From Bacillota bacterium (lineage in GTDB: Bacteria; Bacillota; Clostridia; Lachnospirales; Lachnospiraceae), in the NCBI GenBank assembly GCA_023443225.1, contig JAEZVF010000103.1:1-42081 (forward strand): DNA of 42,081 nt, given 5' to 3'. Shown here one piece after another: positions 1 through 9,202 of the stretch. Every line of letters starts with the position of its first letter. Position 1 is the first letter of the stretch. Below the pieces are notes generated by a model that worked only from the letters and a program-made list of their open reading frames with translations, was not told the origin of the DNA and did not search any database. Made by a program: the position numbers and the translations under genes.

Positions 1-207
1 CTATGACACATCTTTATTGGTTAAATGCAACGATAACTAATTTTGATTAACATAATCTTTTCAAAAGGGGGTTTTAGGAACCCTTAGTTAAGGTCGTCTC
101 AAAATCTACTTTATTTTTCACTCTTATCTCCTCTTTAGGTTTAGAATATATTCAAATGAATTGAATTATCTTAATGTTACCGATTAAGTTTCAAGATGAA
201 GTTCGAT

Positions 208-237
208 GAAAACTCATAGTAATACCCATGAGTCTTC
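208..237 (-). terminator. Hairpin downstream of the GH43 gene
   Basis: A 10-bp stem (GAAGACTCAT against ATGAGTTTTC, one G-U pair) with a 10-nt loop lies 36 bases beyond the GH43 stop. There is no uridine run after it on the minus strand, so it is a weak intrinsic terminator or a 3'-end stabilising hairpin. Positions 1-207 show no convincing gene. Confidence 0.35.
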
Positions 238-272
238 ACCAAACAGTATTTAACCCCTTTTTTTTATTTCAT

Positions 273-3200
273 TTACTTTTTTACTTGAAATACATATTTT
301 CTTTCTTTCACTGCTCCACCAGATGTGTATTTTACATTACTTGTAATATAAACAGAATAGGTTTCCCCTGCAGTGTAGTTCTTTTTCGGAGTAACAACAA
401 TTTTTTTATCGTTGACTTTAATAGTTACATCTACCTTATTACCTTTAGAGTCTAATACATATACCGTATCTTCTGTTACAGAATTAGCAGCAATTTTCTT
501 ACTATAATTAGCTGTCAAGACTTTACCGGTACTTTGCGCTTTCTTAATGGTGCTTACCTGACCACTAAATTTCGTCTGAACCAAGGTAAAGGTACTGAAC
601 TTATTAACCCAAATGGATACACCCGTTGGATTGCCTGATTTATCGTACTCTATGTTACCTTTTTGTAATCGGGTCTCACCGTCACTGTGTTCAGCCAGTA
701 CTGCTAAAGATAATACAAATTCTTTTCTATCTTTTTTACCCTTTGGAACAATTTCACTTGGTAGCGGAATCGTAACTTTAGTTTTTAAGGAATAATTTGT
801 ATCAATATCAACCGGTGTAGTTAACATGGTTGCTTTTGCAGAAATCTGTTTTAATGATTTCTTAGTATCTTCTATCTGTTTTTCAACGTCTACATCCTTA
901 ACAGTAATGCTTACGCCATCCTGATTCGTTTTTGCAACTGTATTTGCAGGGAGAACCATATTTACCTGTCCAAATTTAATATTGATTCCCATTTTATTAT
1001 CAGCAAATAACTTGATTGCACCTGCAGGAAGCTGGAACTTAATACTGTCAGTCTCCTCTGAAACACCGGATAACTCAATTACTGCCGTTGATTTCTTAGT
1101 TGACAATGCACTGTTTACCGCAGTTTTTGCATTCTCTTCACTAAGTTCTAATGTTGTAGTAATCGTTCCTCCATCCGTAACTGTTTCTGTAGCTGGAATC
1201 TGTACAGCCTGTGTTCCCTCTCCAAAATATACATAGACTTTTTTCTCTTCTTTGCCAGAATTACCTGTAGCTGTATTTGTTCCGTTTCCTGCAGTACCAG
1301 CTGATGATCCGCCTGATGATCCGCCTGACGATCCACCTGATGATCCACCTGATGATCCGCCTGATGATCCACCTGATGATCCACCTGACGAGTTGCTAGT
1401 ATTACTTACATTAACAGCTAAATTCTTTGTTGCACCATTACTGAATATAAATTCTATATTTACTGTTCCAACTTGTTGTTTCGCAAGGTAGGATTTTAAA
1501 ATAGTAATAGTAACAGTATCTCCCTTTACAACAGCCGTATAGTCTGTTTTATCATTTAAAACAGCATTACCGTTTTTGATGTTTGTAAGTGAAGTTCCAT
1601 TGGTGTTCACAGTAATCTTGATGTTTTTATGATTCAAAGATGATGTATTGATATCAAATTCCGTTGAATCAGCACTAACAACGGGTTCTGTTAATGACAC
1701 ACCACTAAGTGTAGGAGTAATTACATTCATTAATCCTGTTTCTGCATCAAACGTTACCCTATCGATACAAGTTTCTCTATGATATCCAAGGCCGCTCGTA
1801 TATACGCCTAAAGGAGTATAGAAGCGATGATATGCAATATAATACTCATCTTTATCCGGTACCTTTACTATGGACTGATGTCCTGTACCCAGAATATCGT
1901 TACTAACATCCTTTTGTAATACTGTATGATGATAGGTAACCGGTCCATAAATACTAGAGGAAGTACCATATTTCAAATGGTAATTTTCACTTCCTGTATC
2001 ATCACAAGACCATGTAAAATGGTAAATACCGTCCCTTTTGTTTACCGTTATAGATTCTCTAAAATCCGTTAATCCTGATATGTTCTGCAATGTTTCAGTC
2101 TTAATGCTAATCATATCCTCGTTCAATTCTGCAACCGCAGGATTACCATTACCAAACAGCATGTATGATTTACCATCGTCATCTGTAAACACATAGGGAT
2201 CAATTGTCTGTCCCATACTGATACTGGAGCACATCGCCGGTGTAAGGAGTGGATTCTCTTCAGCAACAAATGGTCCTGTTGGACTATCCGAGGTAGCAAC
2301 ACCTATGCAGGAAACCCCTGAAGCGTTCTTTGCGCAGAAATAGTAATAATACTTTCCATTCTTCTCCTCAATGGTAGGAGCCCATGCACTGCCCACCGAC
2401 CATGCCACGTCTTTTGAAACATCCAGGATAACACCATGATCTGTCCAATTGATTAAATCCGATGATGAAAATACATGGAACTCTTTTCCTGACCAGCCAG
2501 AATAACCATCCGTAGTAGGATAAATATAATAGGTACCATTGAATACATCGATATCCGGATCTGCAAACTGACCTGCTAGTACAGGATTATTAACCCAGGT
2601 ACCCTTTATGGTCCATACTTGTGGACTTGTCTCACCTTCTACCGTAAACTCAACCTTTGTACCGCTTCCGTTTAAATTAATTCCCTTTGAAATATCTGTG
2701 ATTAGTTTACATCTCTTATCAACTTCAAGAGCTAACATTACGGAATTTAGTTCTTTCAATTTACTGTTACTTTTACTAAAGTATAGGTTTAATTCATTAT
2801 TATTCGAATTAATTTTAGAACTTACAATTCGATAACCTGTCGCAGAAGCTCCCTTTAAAGCTTTAATCGTAATTCCTGCTGCTTTTGTAATTTCAGTATC
2901 GCTAAGTGCTCTGTTATAAACTTTAATATTATCAAAATAACCCTTAAAATACGGATCTGCATAGAAAGCTTTTCCTAAATAGGAAACAACATCTCTACCA
3001 AAGTCAAGCACACTGGTACCAACATTATTGTTTTCAGCAATTAATTCTCCATCCAAATAAATTTTCATACTTGTTTTGGTAACAACTATCGTTACATTAA
3101 TCCATTTATTTAAGATTGAGCTTACCGTTGCTCCTGCTGCTTCTTCTGAACCATAAGAAGTTTTTGTGATAGCATTTCGTATCTGCGTAGCTCTGGTACG

Positions 3201-4109
3201 TAAAAACATATACTTGTCGGTATTCTTACCTACCGTCCAGGTAAAGAAGTTATTTGTTGTTGTTTGTGACTTAATATCCATGGAAATGGTGAAAGTATTT
3301 CTTCCAGTAAAGAAGTTATCTGCAAATGCAGCATAGGTATCTTCGCTTCCATCCAGATAAAGTACTTGTGAACCCGTATCATTGTCAGTTACATATTTTG
3401 CATTTCCGAATAATTTACCATCATGTTGATTTCCGCTGGTATCCTTCATTGTGGAATCGGAGGATGCCTCATCAAAATTGTATACGATTACTGGTGCTTC
3501 CTGCTCTGGTTCAGTAACCTCGGTTAAATTACCATATGCTTTGATAAGTTTCTGATATTCATCAGCAGTTAGCCTAAGCACTGTGCCATGTCTCTTTAAA
3601 TTACTTCCCAAATTATAGTCTGTAATCTTAGTAAATACTCCAGATGACAAATCATTGGTAACAAGAGGAAGATATCCCTTACCACTTCCATATTGATCTA
3701 CCATTAATGCCCATGTATCTTTCGTAGAATCATCATCATTTAATTTGTAGATTAACGGTCCCTCTACACCACTAAGACTGCTTAATAACTCAGAACTGAT
3801 TGGATTCCAAGCAGCATGCAACAACTGATTACAGCTATCAATATTGATCCTGCTAGTTGTCTCATCCTTAGAATAGCGATAATAGGTGCCATTGTAATAT
3901 GTAATTGTAGAATCAATTACATGGTTTGCTCTTTCCAAGTAAATTTGAGGTTCTGTAAAGGTATAGAAATCCCTAGTCTTGGAATAATATATTCTCTGCT
4001 TGCCGGATACCATAGAAGCCCAATATGTTATATATTCCCCGGTTTTATCATCATAGGTAGCTTCCGGAGCCCATACACATCCTGCATTACTTACTCCAAC
4101 TTCAACCAT
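273..4109 (-). CDS. C-terminal part of the GH43 protein: GH43, LamG, GH43, X2, Ser/Gly linker, Ig-like
   Basis: 1278 residues from the first ATG after the internal stop. Homologous coding sequence continues upstream to 4409 and this ATG lies inside GH43 domain 1 with no ribosome site, so it is not a credible native start. Visible parts in order: the rest of GH43 domain 1 (CVWAPEATYD, EGPLIY), a LamG module, a second GH43 domain with the expected acidic residues (FADPDIDVF, SAWAPTI, TIDPYVFTDD, DFRESITV), an X2-like module, seven SSGG units, a large beta-rich region, and a final SbsA-like Ig domain ending in FQVKK. There is no sortase motif or SLH domain, so the protein is probably released. 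GH43 domain 2 looks intact. Confidence 0.65.
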   Translation of the reverse strand: MVEVGVSNAGCVWAPEATYDDKTGEYITYWASMVSGKQRIYYSKTRDFYTFTEPQIYLERANHVIDSTITYYNGTYYRYSKDETTSRINIDSCNQLLHAAWNPISSELLSSLSGVEGPLIYKLNDDDSTKDTWALMVDQYGSGKGYLPLVTNDLSSGVFTKITDYNLGSNLKRHGTVLRLTADEYQKLIKAYGNLTEVTEPEQEAPVIVYNFDEASSDSTMKDTSGNQHDGKLFGNAKYVTDNDTGSQVLYLDGSEDTYAAFADNFFTGRNTFTISMDIKSQTTTNNFFTWTVGKNTDKYMFLRTRATQIRNAITKTSYGSEEAAGATVSSILNKWINVTIVVTKTSMKIYLDGELIAENNNVGTSVLDFGRDVVSYLGKAFYADPYFKGYFDNIKVYNRALSDTEITKAAGITIKALKGASATGYRIVSSKINSNNNELNLYFSKSNSKLKELNSVMLALEVDKRCKLITDISKGINLNGSGTKVEFTVEGETSPQVWTIKGTWVNNPVLAGQFADPDIDVFNGTYYIYPTTDGYSGWSGKEFHVFSSSDLINWTDHGVILDVSKDVAWSVGSAWAPTIEEKNGKYYYYFCAKNASGVSCIGVATSDSPTGPFVAEENPLLTPAMCSSISMGQTIDPYVFTDDDGKSYMLFGNGNPAVAELNEDMISIKTETLQNISGLTDFRESITVNKRDGIYHFTWSCDDTGSENYHLKYGTSSSIYGPVTYHHTVLQKDVSNDILGTGHQSIVKVPDKDEYYIAYHRFYTPLGVYTSGLGYHRETCIDRVTFDAETGLMNVITPTLSGVSLTEPVVSADSTEFDINTSSLNHKNIKITVNTNGTSLTNIKNGNAVLNDKTDYTAVVKGDTVTITILKSYLAKQQVGTVNIEFIFSNGATKNLAVNVSNTSNSSGGSSGGSSGGSSGGSSGGSSGGSSGGSSAGTAGNGTNTATGNSGKEEKKVYVYFGEGTQAVQIPATETVTDGGTITTTLELSEENAKTAVNSALSTKKSTAVIELSGVSEETDSIKFQLPAGAIKLFADNKMGINIKFGQVNMVLPANTVAKTNQDGVSITVKDVDVEKQIEDTKKSLKQISAKATMLTTPVDIDTNYSLKTKVTIPLPSEIVPKGKKDRKEFVLSLAVLAEHSDGETRLQKGNIEYDKSGNPTGVSIWVNKFSTFTLVQTKFSGQVSTIKKAQSTGKVLTANYSKKIAANSVTEDTVYVLDSKGNKVDVTIKVNDKKIVVTPKKNYTAGETYSVYITSNVKYTSGGAVKERKYVFQVKK
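1302..1391 (-). repeat. 12-bp tandem repeat encoding an SSGG linker
   Basis: Seven near-identical 12-bp units, read on the minus strand as Ser-Ser-Gly-Gly, followed by a variant SSAG unit. This is a flexible interdomain linker between the X2-like module and the C-terminal domains of the GH43 protein. The repeat is likely to vary in length between strains. Confidence 0.85.
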
Positions 4110-4409
4110 TCTAGGTTCAGACCAGTTGACAAGATCATTTGACTCCCAAATAATCAGTGATTTACTTCCTACGGTCTGTGATTCTCCCCAGGTTGTTCCT
4201 CCTCCAATACAGAGATCCGTTGCAATAATATAGAACTTGTCTCCTTCTGGAGATCTTATGATATATGGATCACGTACTCCTCCATCACCAAGATTTGAGG
4301 AAAGAACGATATCACCATCATTTAAATCATTCCAATGAAAACCATCCTGACTTGCTGAAAAATAAACCTGTTCCTTGGTATGTCCACCCTCACCAATAAA
4401 ATGGGTGAA

Positions 4410-6182
4410 TCAATAATCCGTATAATCGGATTCCTGTATTTCAACAGGTTTTTTTATAACTGTTACCTCGATCGATTTGGTATCCGATTCTGAACCACTT
4501 GTTATGGTGGCAGTTAAGGTGACTTTAGTATCTGCTGCCTGTCGTGTTACAACTCCTGCCGGAGTATTATCATAGCCTGTATTCATTGCTTCATTCACGC
4601 TAATTACACTCTCATCTGAGCTATGCCAGGTTATGATAGCTCCTTCTTCCGAAGTTGTAGGAAGTGTAATATTACCTCTGATATCATCAGCATTCGGTAT
4701 GATCAATGCCTCTTTTGCCAGTGCTATCGTTTCTGCATCGGACAAACCACCAGTATATGTTTTCCCCTTAATCTCTTCAGCGGTTAATGCATAGTTATAT
4801 ACTTTAAAGTCCTTTAATTTACCAGTAAAGGCTGGATCCGGACTATAAAGTGATTTACCGATATATCCAATCACGGAAGGCCCACCTGCCGTAATTGCCG
4901 AACCGCTTGCTACTGTTATGATATCTTGTACATTGTAAGTATGTGGAACAGTCCCTGTCATAGTTCCATTTATATATAAAGTAATTTTCCCCTCATTAAA
5001 AACTGTTGTAATGGTATTGTATGCAGCTGTATTGATTGCTCCATCCTGAGTTAGTAATTCCGCATTACTGTCCTTTATACCACTTCTGATTGACCCTCCA
5101 CCCTGTAAAGGGTTTAAAAAGACATAATTCTTAACATTAGGCCATACATCCACTTGAGCCCCCAGACAGTAGAGCCAATGGTTTGCCTCTGTGCTCGTAT
5201 TGAAGGTAGTCTCAATGGTAAAGGTTTCATCATCACCTACCGCACTGTCGGGTATTGCTATATATTTTGAATTGTCTCCAGTAAAATTTAAAACAGTGGA
5301 ACCATTATCATCAATAAAATCCGCACCTGTAAACCCAACGAATGGTGCATCATGACCGTTTCCAGTAGTATCAAGTAAAGCATTGTCTCCAACTGCCATG
5401 GTATAATGGGTGATTAACTTTTGATTCGCCTTTTCTGCGACTTCACCAGCTGTTAAAGAATAATTATATACTTTGAAGTCCTTCAACTTCCCTGTAAAAG
5501 CCGGATCCGGACTATACAGTGATTTGCCGATATAACCGATACAGTCCGCAGCATCCGCTACTCCTTCTGCTAATATACTCTGCACGGAATACGAATGTGT
5601 AATTTTACCTACCGGGGCTCCATTCAGATAAATATCAATCAAGCCATCGGAAAAAACTGTAGTTATGGTATTATATGTACCTGTATTAATAGAACCGGTC
5701 TGGGATGTCAGTTCACTAGAACTGTCTTTGATTCCGGCCCGTATCGTTCCTCCACCCTGTATGGGATTTAAGAACACATAATTCTTGACATCTGGCCATT
5801 TACCTTCTTTTGTTCCCAGACAGTAAAGCCAGTGGTTTGCTGCTGTACTCGTATTGAAGGTAGCTTCAATTGTAAAGGTTTCATCGTCACCAAATGTTCC
5901 AGCCGGAAGCTTAACATATTTAGAGGAATCTCCGGTAAAAGACAAGGCTCTTGTTTCGCTGTCTTCTTGTATGATATCAGAATCCTTAAATCCAACTAAA
6001 GTTGCATCATGTCCGTTGCCAGTAACGTCTGTAAGTCTGCTTCCTTTCTTAACCATCGTATAGTGTGTAATCATTGCATTCGTACCTGACCCTGAATCAC
6101 TGGCTTTGGTTCTTGGAACAGGTAATATGGAAGATAACATTGCAACAATTAACAACAACACGATTAATTGCTTTTTTTTCAT
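4410..6182 (-). CDS. N-terminal part of the GH43 protein: signal peptide, two LamG modules, Ig-like domain
   Basis: If translation stops at the TGA, this makes a secreted protein of 590 residues without a catalytic domain. The start is the ATG at 6182, preceded by AAAGAGGAG; it gives a typical signal peptide (MKKKQ, then a hydrophobic LLLIVAMLSS stretch). An in-frame start 14 codons earlier lacks a good ribosome site. Two LamG/concanavalin-like modules, roughly residues 35-250 and 255-475, are close copies: both contain NHWLYCLG, KNYVFLNP and a block from IGYIGKSLYSPDPAF to DFKVYNY. They are followed by an atrophied bacterial Ig domain (IPNADDIRGNITLPT). LamG modules usually bind glycans, so the fragment could still act as a carbohydrate-binding protein; that is inference. 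Confidence 0.7.
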   Translation of the reverse strand: MKKKQLIVLLLIVAMLSSILPVPRTKASDSGSGTNAMITHYTMVKKGSRLTDVTGNGHDATLVGFKDSDIIQEDSETRALSFTGDSSKYVKLPAGTFGDDETFTIEATFNTSTAANHWLYCLGTKEGKWPDVKNYVFLNPIQGGGTIRAGIKDSSSELTSQTGSINTGTYNTITTVFSDGLIDIYLNGAPVGKITHSYSVQSILAEGVADAADCIGYIGKSLYSPDPAFTGKLKDFKVYNYSLTAGEVAEKANQKLITHYTMAVGDNALLDTTGNGHDAPFVGFTGADFIDDNGSTVLNFTGDNSKYIAIPDSAVGDDETFTIETTFNTSTEANHWLYCLGAQVDVWPNVKNYVFLNPLQGGGSIRSGIKDSNAELLTQDGAINTAAYNTITTVFNEGKITLYINGTMTGTVPHTYNVQDIITVASGSAITAGGPSVIGYIGKSLYSPDPAFTGKLKDFKVYNYALTAEEIKGKTYTGGLSDAETIALAKEALIIPNADDIRGNITLPTTSEEGAIITWHSSDESVISVNEAMNTGYDNTPAGVVTRQAADTKVTLTATITSGSESDTKSIEVTVIKKPVEIQESDYTDY

Positions 6183-6884
6183 AAATATTCTCCTCTTTCT
6201 TTTTTTTTTGATCATAATGACCATTTGTTGATATTTTTATAGTTTCTTTATAAAAATAATCTACTCCCGTATAACAATCTTAAAAACAAGCTTAAAATTT
6301 GATATAGGAAATAGATTATTATCTACAATTTTACAGTCCTCCTCTTTTTATTAAATTCAACAATATGATGGATTTGTATTCGATTACAAAAATCCTAAAT
6401 GCCTATAAAGTAATATAATGGATAAAAACGACACTTTTAATAAATTTATTTATCCATTTTGTTTGTTTTTTTAACATTTTATACAACAAATTATGTAAAT
6501 TTCAATTTTTTATACTTTTTTTCATTATTAGTTCAATTATTTATGAATTCATTGTCTATTTTTGTTAAATGTTACCAATCATCTCCAAGGATTATTGTGC
6601 AAAAAAACAAAATAATGACATCAAAGATCACAGGAATAACAAAAAAGGAAACATGACAGATAAATAATCATATTTCCTTAAATTAATGATGTTAATTTAG
6701 TTAGTTCTAATCGAAGTATACAAATGGAACTGAAGGTTTTCTAATTTTTCTCTCTATTTCTCAATTAAGAAGATCACATCCATAGTTTATTTCAGGACCT
6801 GATAACATTTGCTTTTATGAATAGTATTTGATATTATATGACTATAATAATACAACAACAAAAGGATATAAAAAAGGTGAAAAA
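6183..6884. other. AT-rich intergenic region between divergent GH43 and rsmH-type genes
   Basis: About 700 bases separate the GH43 start (minus) from the methyltransferase start (plus). Reading frames here are low-complexity Phe/Leu/Asn-rich and have no ribosome sites, so I call no gene. The region should hold both promoters; only the rsmH-side one is clear (6809-6837). Its length suggests room for regulator binding upstream of the glycosidase, but I see no obvious operator. Confidence 0.6.
6809..6837 (+). promoter_or_regulatory. Candidate sigma-A promoter for the rsmH-type gene
   Basis: TTGCTT, a 17-bp spacer and TATTAT, about 47 bases upstream of the ATG at 6885. Confidence 0.5.
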
Positions 6885-7961
6885 ATGAACCCAAATGACA
6901 TTGGTTATGAAATAGATAAGCAAGAGCAAAAACATCAGAGACGTATTCGATATAAAGGAACCCATCCCAGAGTTTTTAAAGAAAAATATAAGGAACTGCA
7001 ACCAGAGAAATATGTTGATGATGTGGAAAAGGTTATTCAAAAAGGCAATACGCCTGCTGGTATGCATCGTTCTATCTGTGTTAATGAGATATTGGAATTC
7101 TTGCAGATTGCTCCTGGCCAAACTGGATTAGATGCTACACTAGGTTATGGTGGTCATTCTTTAGAGATGCTTAAATGTTTAGACTCTAAAGGACACCTGT
7201 ATGCAACAGATGTGGATCCGATCGAATTACCTCGCACCCAAAAGCGCTTAGAACAATTAGGTTATGGTCCTAAGATTTTAACAATCAAACAGATGAATTT
7301 TTCCAACATTGATCAAATTGTCCTCGAAGCAGGCCCATTAGATTTTGTATTGGCAGATTTAGGTGTCTCTTCCATGCAAATTGATAATCCGGAAAGAGGA
7401 TTTTCATTTAAAAGCGAAGGGCCACTAGACTTAAGGTTAAATCCTAATAAGGGTATTTCAGCAGCCACTCGTCTTAAAACTATTACACAGGACGAACTGG
7501 AAGGTATGTTGTTAGAAAACGCAGACGAACCAAATGCCGCAGTTATTTCCCGAGCCATAGTATCCAAGATTAAGAAAGGAACCGACATAGTAACAACAAC
7601 TCAACTCCAACAAATTATCAAAGATGCCCTGAAATTCATTCCCGAAAGTAATCGAAGCGAGGAAATCAAGAAATCCTGTCAACGATGTTTTCAAGCGTTG
7701 AGGATTGACGTAAATAGTGAATTTGAAGTTTTATATGATTTTTTAGAAAAACTACCCTCTGCTCTTGCTGTGGGTGGGCGTGTTGCCATACTTTCCTTTC
7801 ATTCAGGAGAAGACCGTCTTGTTAAAAAATCATTCAAACACTTTTATCAGGAAGGTATTTATCGTGAAATATCTCCCCATGCGATTCGACCTTCGGCAGA
7901 AGAATGTAATTCCAATGGCCGCGCTCGATCTGCAAAATTGCGTTGGGCTATAAAAGCATAA
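6885..7961 (+). CDS. rsmH: RsmH-type 16S rRNA (cytosine-N4) methyltransferase, N-terminally extended
   Basis: 358 residues. RsmH methylates N4 of C1402 in 16S rRNA using SAM. Family motifs are clear: DATLGYGGHSLEML (SAM loop; GGGGHS in the usual form), LADLGVSSMQIDNPERGFSF, LRIDVNSEF, SFHSGEDRLVKKSF and the C-terminal GRARSAKLRWA. Two oddities: about 60 charged residues precede the domain, whereas usual RsmH starts close to it, and the normal PLDMRMD motif reads PLDLRLN. The gene is not in a division/cell-wall cluster, the usual place for rsmH (mraW), so it may be a second, diverged copy. The start is the ATG after AAAAGGTG; an upstream in-frame ATG at 6828 has no ribosome site. Its stop lies 2 bases from the converging hydrolase stop, with no terminator between. 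Confidence 0.85.
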   Translation: MNPNDIGYEIDKQEQKHQRRIRYKGTHPRVFKEKYKELQPEKYVDDVEKVIQKGNTPAGMHRSICVNEILEFLQIAPGQTGLDATLGYGGHSLEMLKCLDSKGHLYATDVDPIELPRTQKRLEQLGYGPKILTIKQMNFSNIDQIVLEAGPLDFVLADLGVSSMQIDNPERGFSFKSEGPLDLRLNPNKGISAATRLKTITQDELEGMLLENADEPNAAVISRAIVSKIKKGTDIVTTTQLQQIIKDALKFIPESNRSEEIKKSCQRCFQALRIDVNSEFEVLYDFLEKLPSALAVGGRVAILSFHSGEDRLVKKSFKHFYQEGIYREISPHAIRPSAEECNSNGRARSAKLRWAIKA

Positions 7962-7963
7962 AA

Positions 7964-8893
7964 TCAATTAAAATAGTATTTATCTAAGAAATCATTTACA
8001 ACCTGCTCGTATTCCTCACGATTCTTTTGGCAAGACTCCGCATGACCTGCATTTGGAGCGAGATACAATTCCTTCTTGTCAGCCTTTGCATCGTACATTT
8101 TCTGTGACATGGAACATGGTATGTAATTATCCTCTAATCCGTGAATAAATAGGATGGGGGCGTTACTTTGTATTACCCCATCTAGTGGTACTACATCCTC
8201 CAGCCAAAAATCGGCACGTATTTTTATTAAGAGCCTTGCAATCGGCAAGAATGGAATTCGGGGTATATGGTAATAATGTTTTAATTGATAATTTACTAAT
8301 TGTTTTAAATTCGAGTAGGAACAATCCGCTATTGCACAACGGACTCTTCCATCTATAGCAAGATATGTTAATACCGTGGCTGCACCCATAGATTCACCAT
8401 GTGTTATAATAGAGATGTTTGTACCATACTCTTCAAAACACCAGTCAACAATGGTCTGTAAATCAAATTTTTCGTAATAACCCATTGAGGTTAACGCTGA
8501 TCCACTTAGTCCATGATTTCTATGGTCATAAGTAAGCACTGTAATACCACGTTTCAAAAACAGTTCTGCGTACATCATGCTAGAATTTTTATCGCATGAA
8601 AATCCATGACAGAGAATCGCAAACCTGATTTTACCATAAGCCTGATCAAATTGTTTCTTACTGATTTCATTATTAATCATTTGACAGGATAAATTATACC
8701 CATATCTAGATTTTATAGTAATATCTTTTTTGCACCAGCTTTGATATAGTTCCTTATTTAATCTTCCATTATCAATTTCTCTTTGAAAAAGCTTTTCCTT
8801 TAGTTTTTTCTTTGGTTTAAGTAATATGTTTGACAAAAACCATGAACAAATCAAAATAACTAGAAAAATTACCACTATAACACCCAAGAACAT
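7964..8893 (-). CDS. Membrane-anchored alpha/beta hydrolase
   Basis: 309 residues. An N-terminal hydrophobic segment (residues 2-24) anchors an alpha/beta-hydrolase domain, probably facing outside. The catalytic triad is visible: nucleophile Ser in GESMGA, Asp in HGLEDNYIP, and His in NAGHAES. The oxyanion-side CHGFS and YDHRNHGLS motifs match the serine aminopeptidase/monoacylglycerol-lipase-like group (YfhR/BEM46 type). The substrate cannot be told; esterase or lipase is likely. ATG preceded by GGGAGG. The gene stands alone on its strand. Confidence 0.8.
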   Translation of the reverse strand: MFLGVIVVIFLVILICSWFLSNILLKPKKKLKEKLFQREIDNGRLNKELYQSWCKKDITIKSRYGYNLSCQMINNEISKKQFDQAYGKIRFAILCHGFSCDKNSSMMYAELFLKRGITVLTYDHRNHGLSGSALTSMGYYEKFDLQTIVDWCFEEYGTNISIITHGESMGAATVLTYLAIDGRVRCAIADCSYSNLKQLVNYQLKHYYHIPRIPFLPIARLLIKIRADFWLEDVVPLDGVIQSNAPILFIHGLEDNYIPCSMSQKMYDAKADKKELYLAPNAGHAESCQKNREEYEQVVNDFLDKYYFN

Positions 8894-9025
8894 CTTATAT
8901 CCTCCCTTAATTCACCCATCCACAATTCAGATTGAACTTAACTATTTTATAACCTCTATTTTATTTTACCATAATATTTATAATAATAACATATTTTTTA
9001 CAAAATAATAGGACTAATTTCACGT

Positions 9026-9054
9026 TTGACATATCGACATTATTAGCATACTGT
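9026..9054 (+). promoter_or_regulatory. Candidate promoter for the diguanylate cyclase gene
   Basis: TTGACA, 17-bp spacer, TACTGT. A perfect -35 with a weaker -10; a TATACT lies a few bases further down. It would give a leader of roughly 130-145 bases in which I recognise no riboswitch. Confidence 0.4.
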
Positions 9055-9202
9055 TATACTTTATTTTAGTGGATTTCGATAAAATACGCTAAAATAAAAC
9101 AATAGATATTGTATTTTATTCAAAAATACTTTATGATAGCTATGGATAGCAAATATAATGCCCCCATTTTGATATAGAATCAATACTACAAGGAGATGCC
9201 TC

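Larger units (their letters stand above)
273..6182 (-). pseudogene. Multimodular secreted GH43 glycosidase interrupted by one in-frame TGA
   Basis: Read as one gene, this is about 1970 codons in a single frame, broken only by TGA at 4412-4410. Order: signal peptide, two tandem LamG modules, an atrophied bacterial Ig domain, GH43 domain 1, a third LamG, GH43 domain 2, an X2-like Ig module, a Ser/Gly linker, and C-terminal Ig-like domains. The 99 codons between the TGA and the next ATG are clearly GH43 sequence (GEGGHTKEQVYFSASQDG, then GVRDPYIIRSPEGDKFYIIA), so the stop falls at the first strand of a catalytic domain. GH43 enzymes cleave arabinan, arabinoxylan or xylan side chains outside the cell. 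A single change from a sense codon such as TTA is the simplest cause. A sequencing error or readthrough cannot be excluded. No selenocysteine insertion element was noticed near the TGA. Confidence 0.75.

Noticed and set aside
1148..1491. His/Asp- and Pro/Asp-rich frames over the SSGG linker
   Set aside because: Alternate readings of the 12-bp repeat inside the GH43 gene.
4410..4412. TGA as selenocysteine codon in the GH43 gene
   Set aside because: GH43 enzymes do not use selenocysteine, the position is a structural strand, and no insertion element is apparent nearby.
6459..6656. Plus-strand open frame of 65 codons in the gap before rsmH
   Set aside because: Phe/Asn/Leu low complexity from AT-rich DNA, no ribosome site, no family resemblance.
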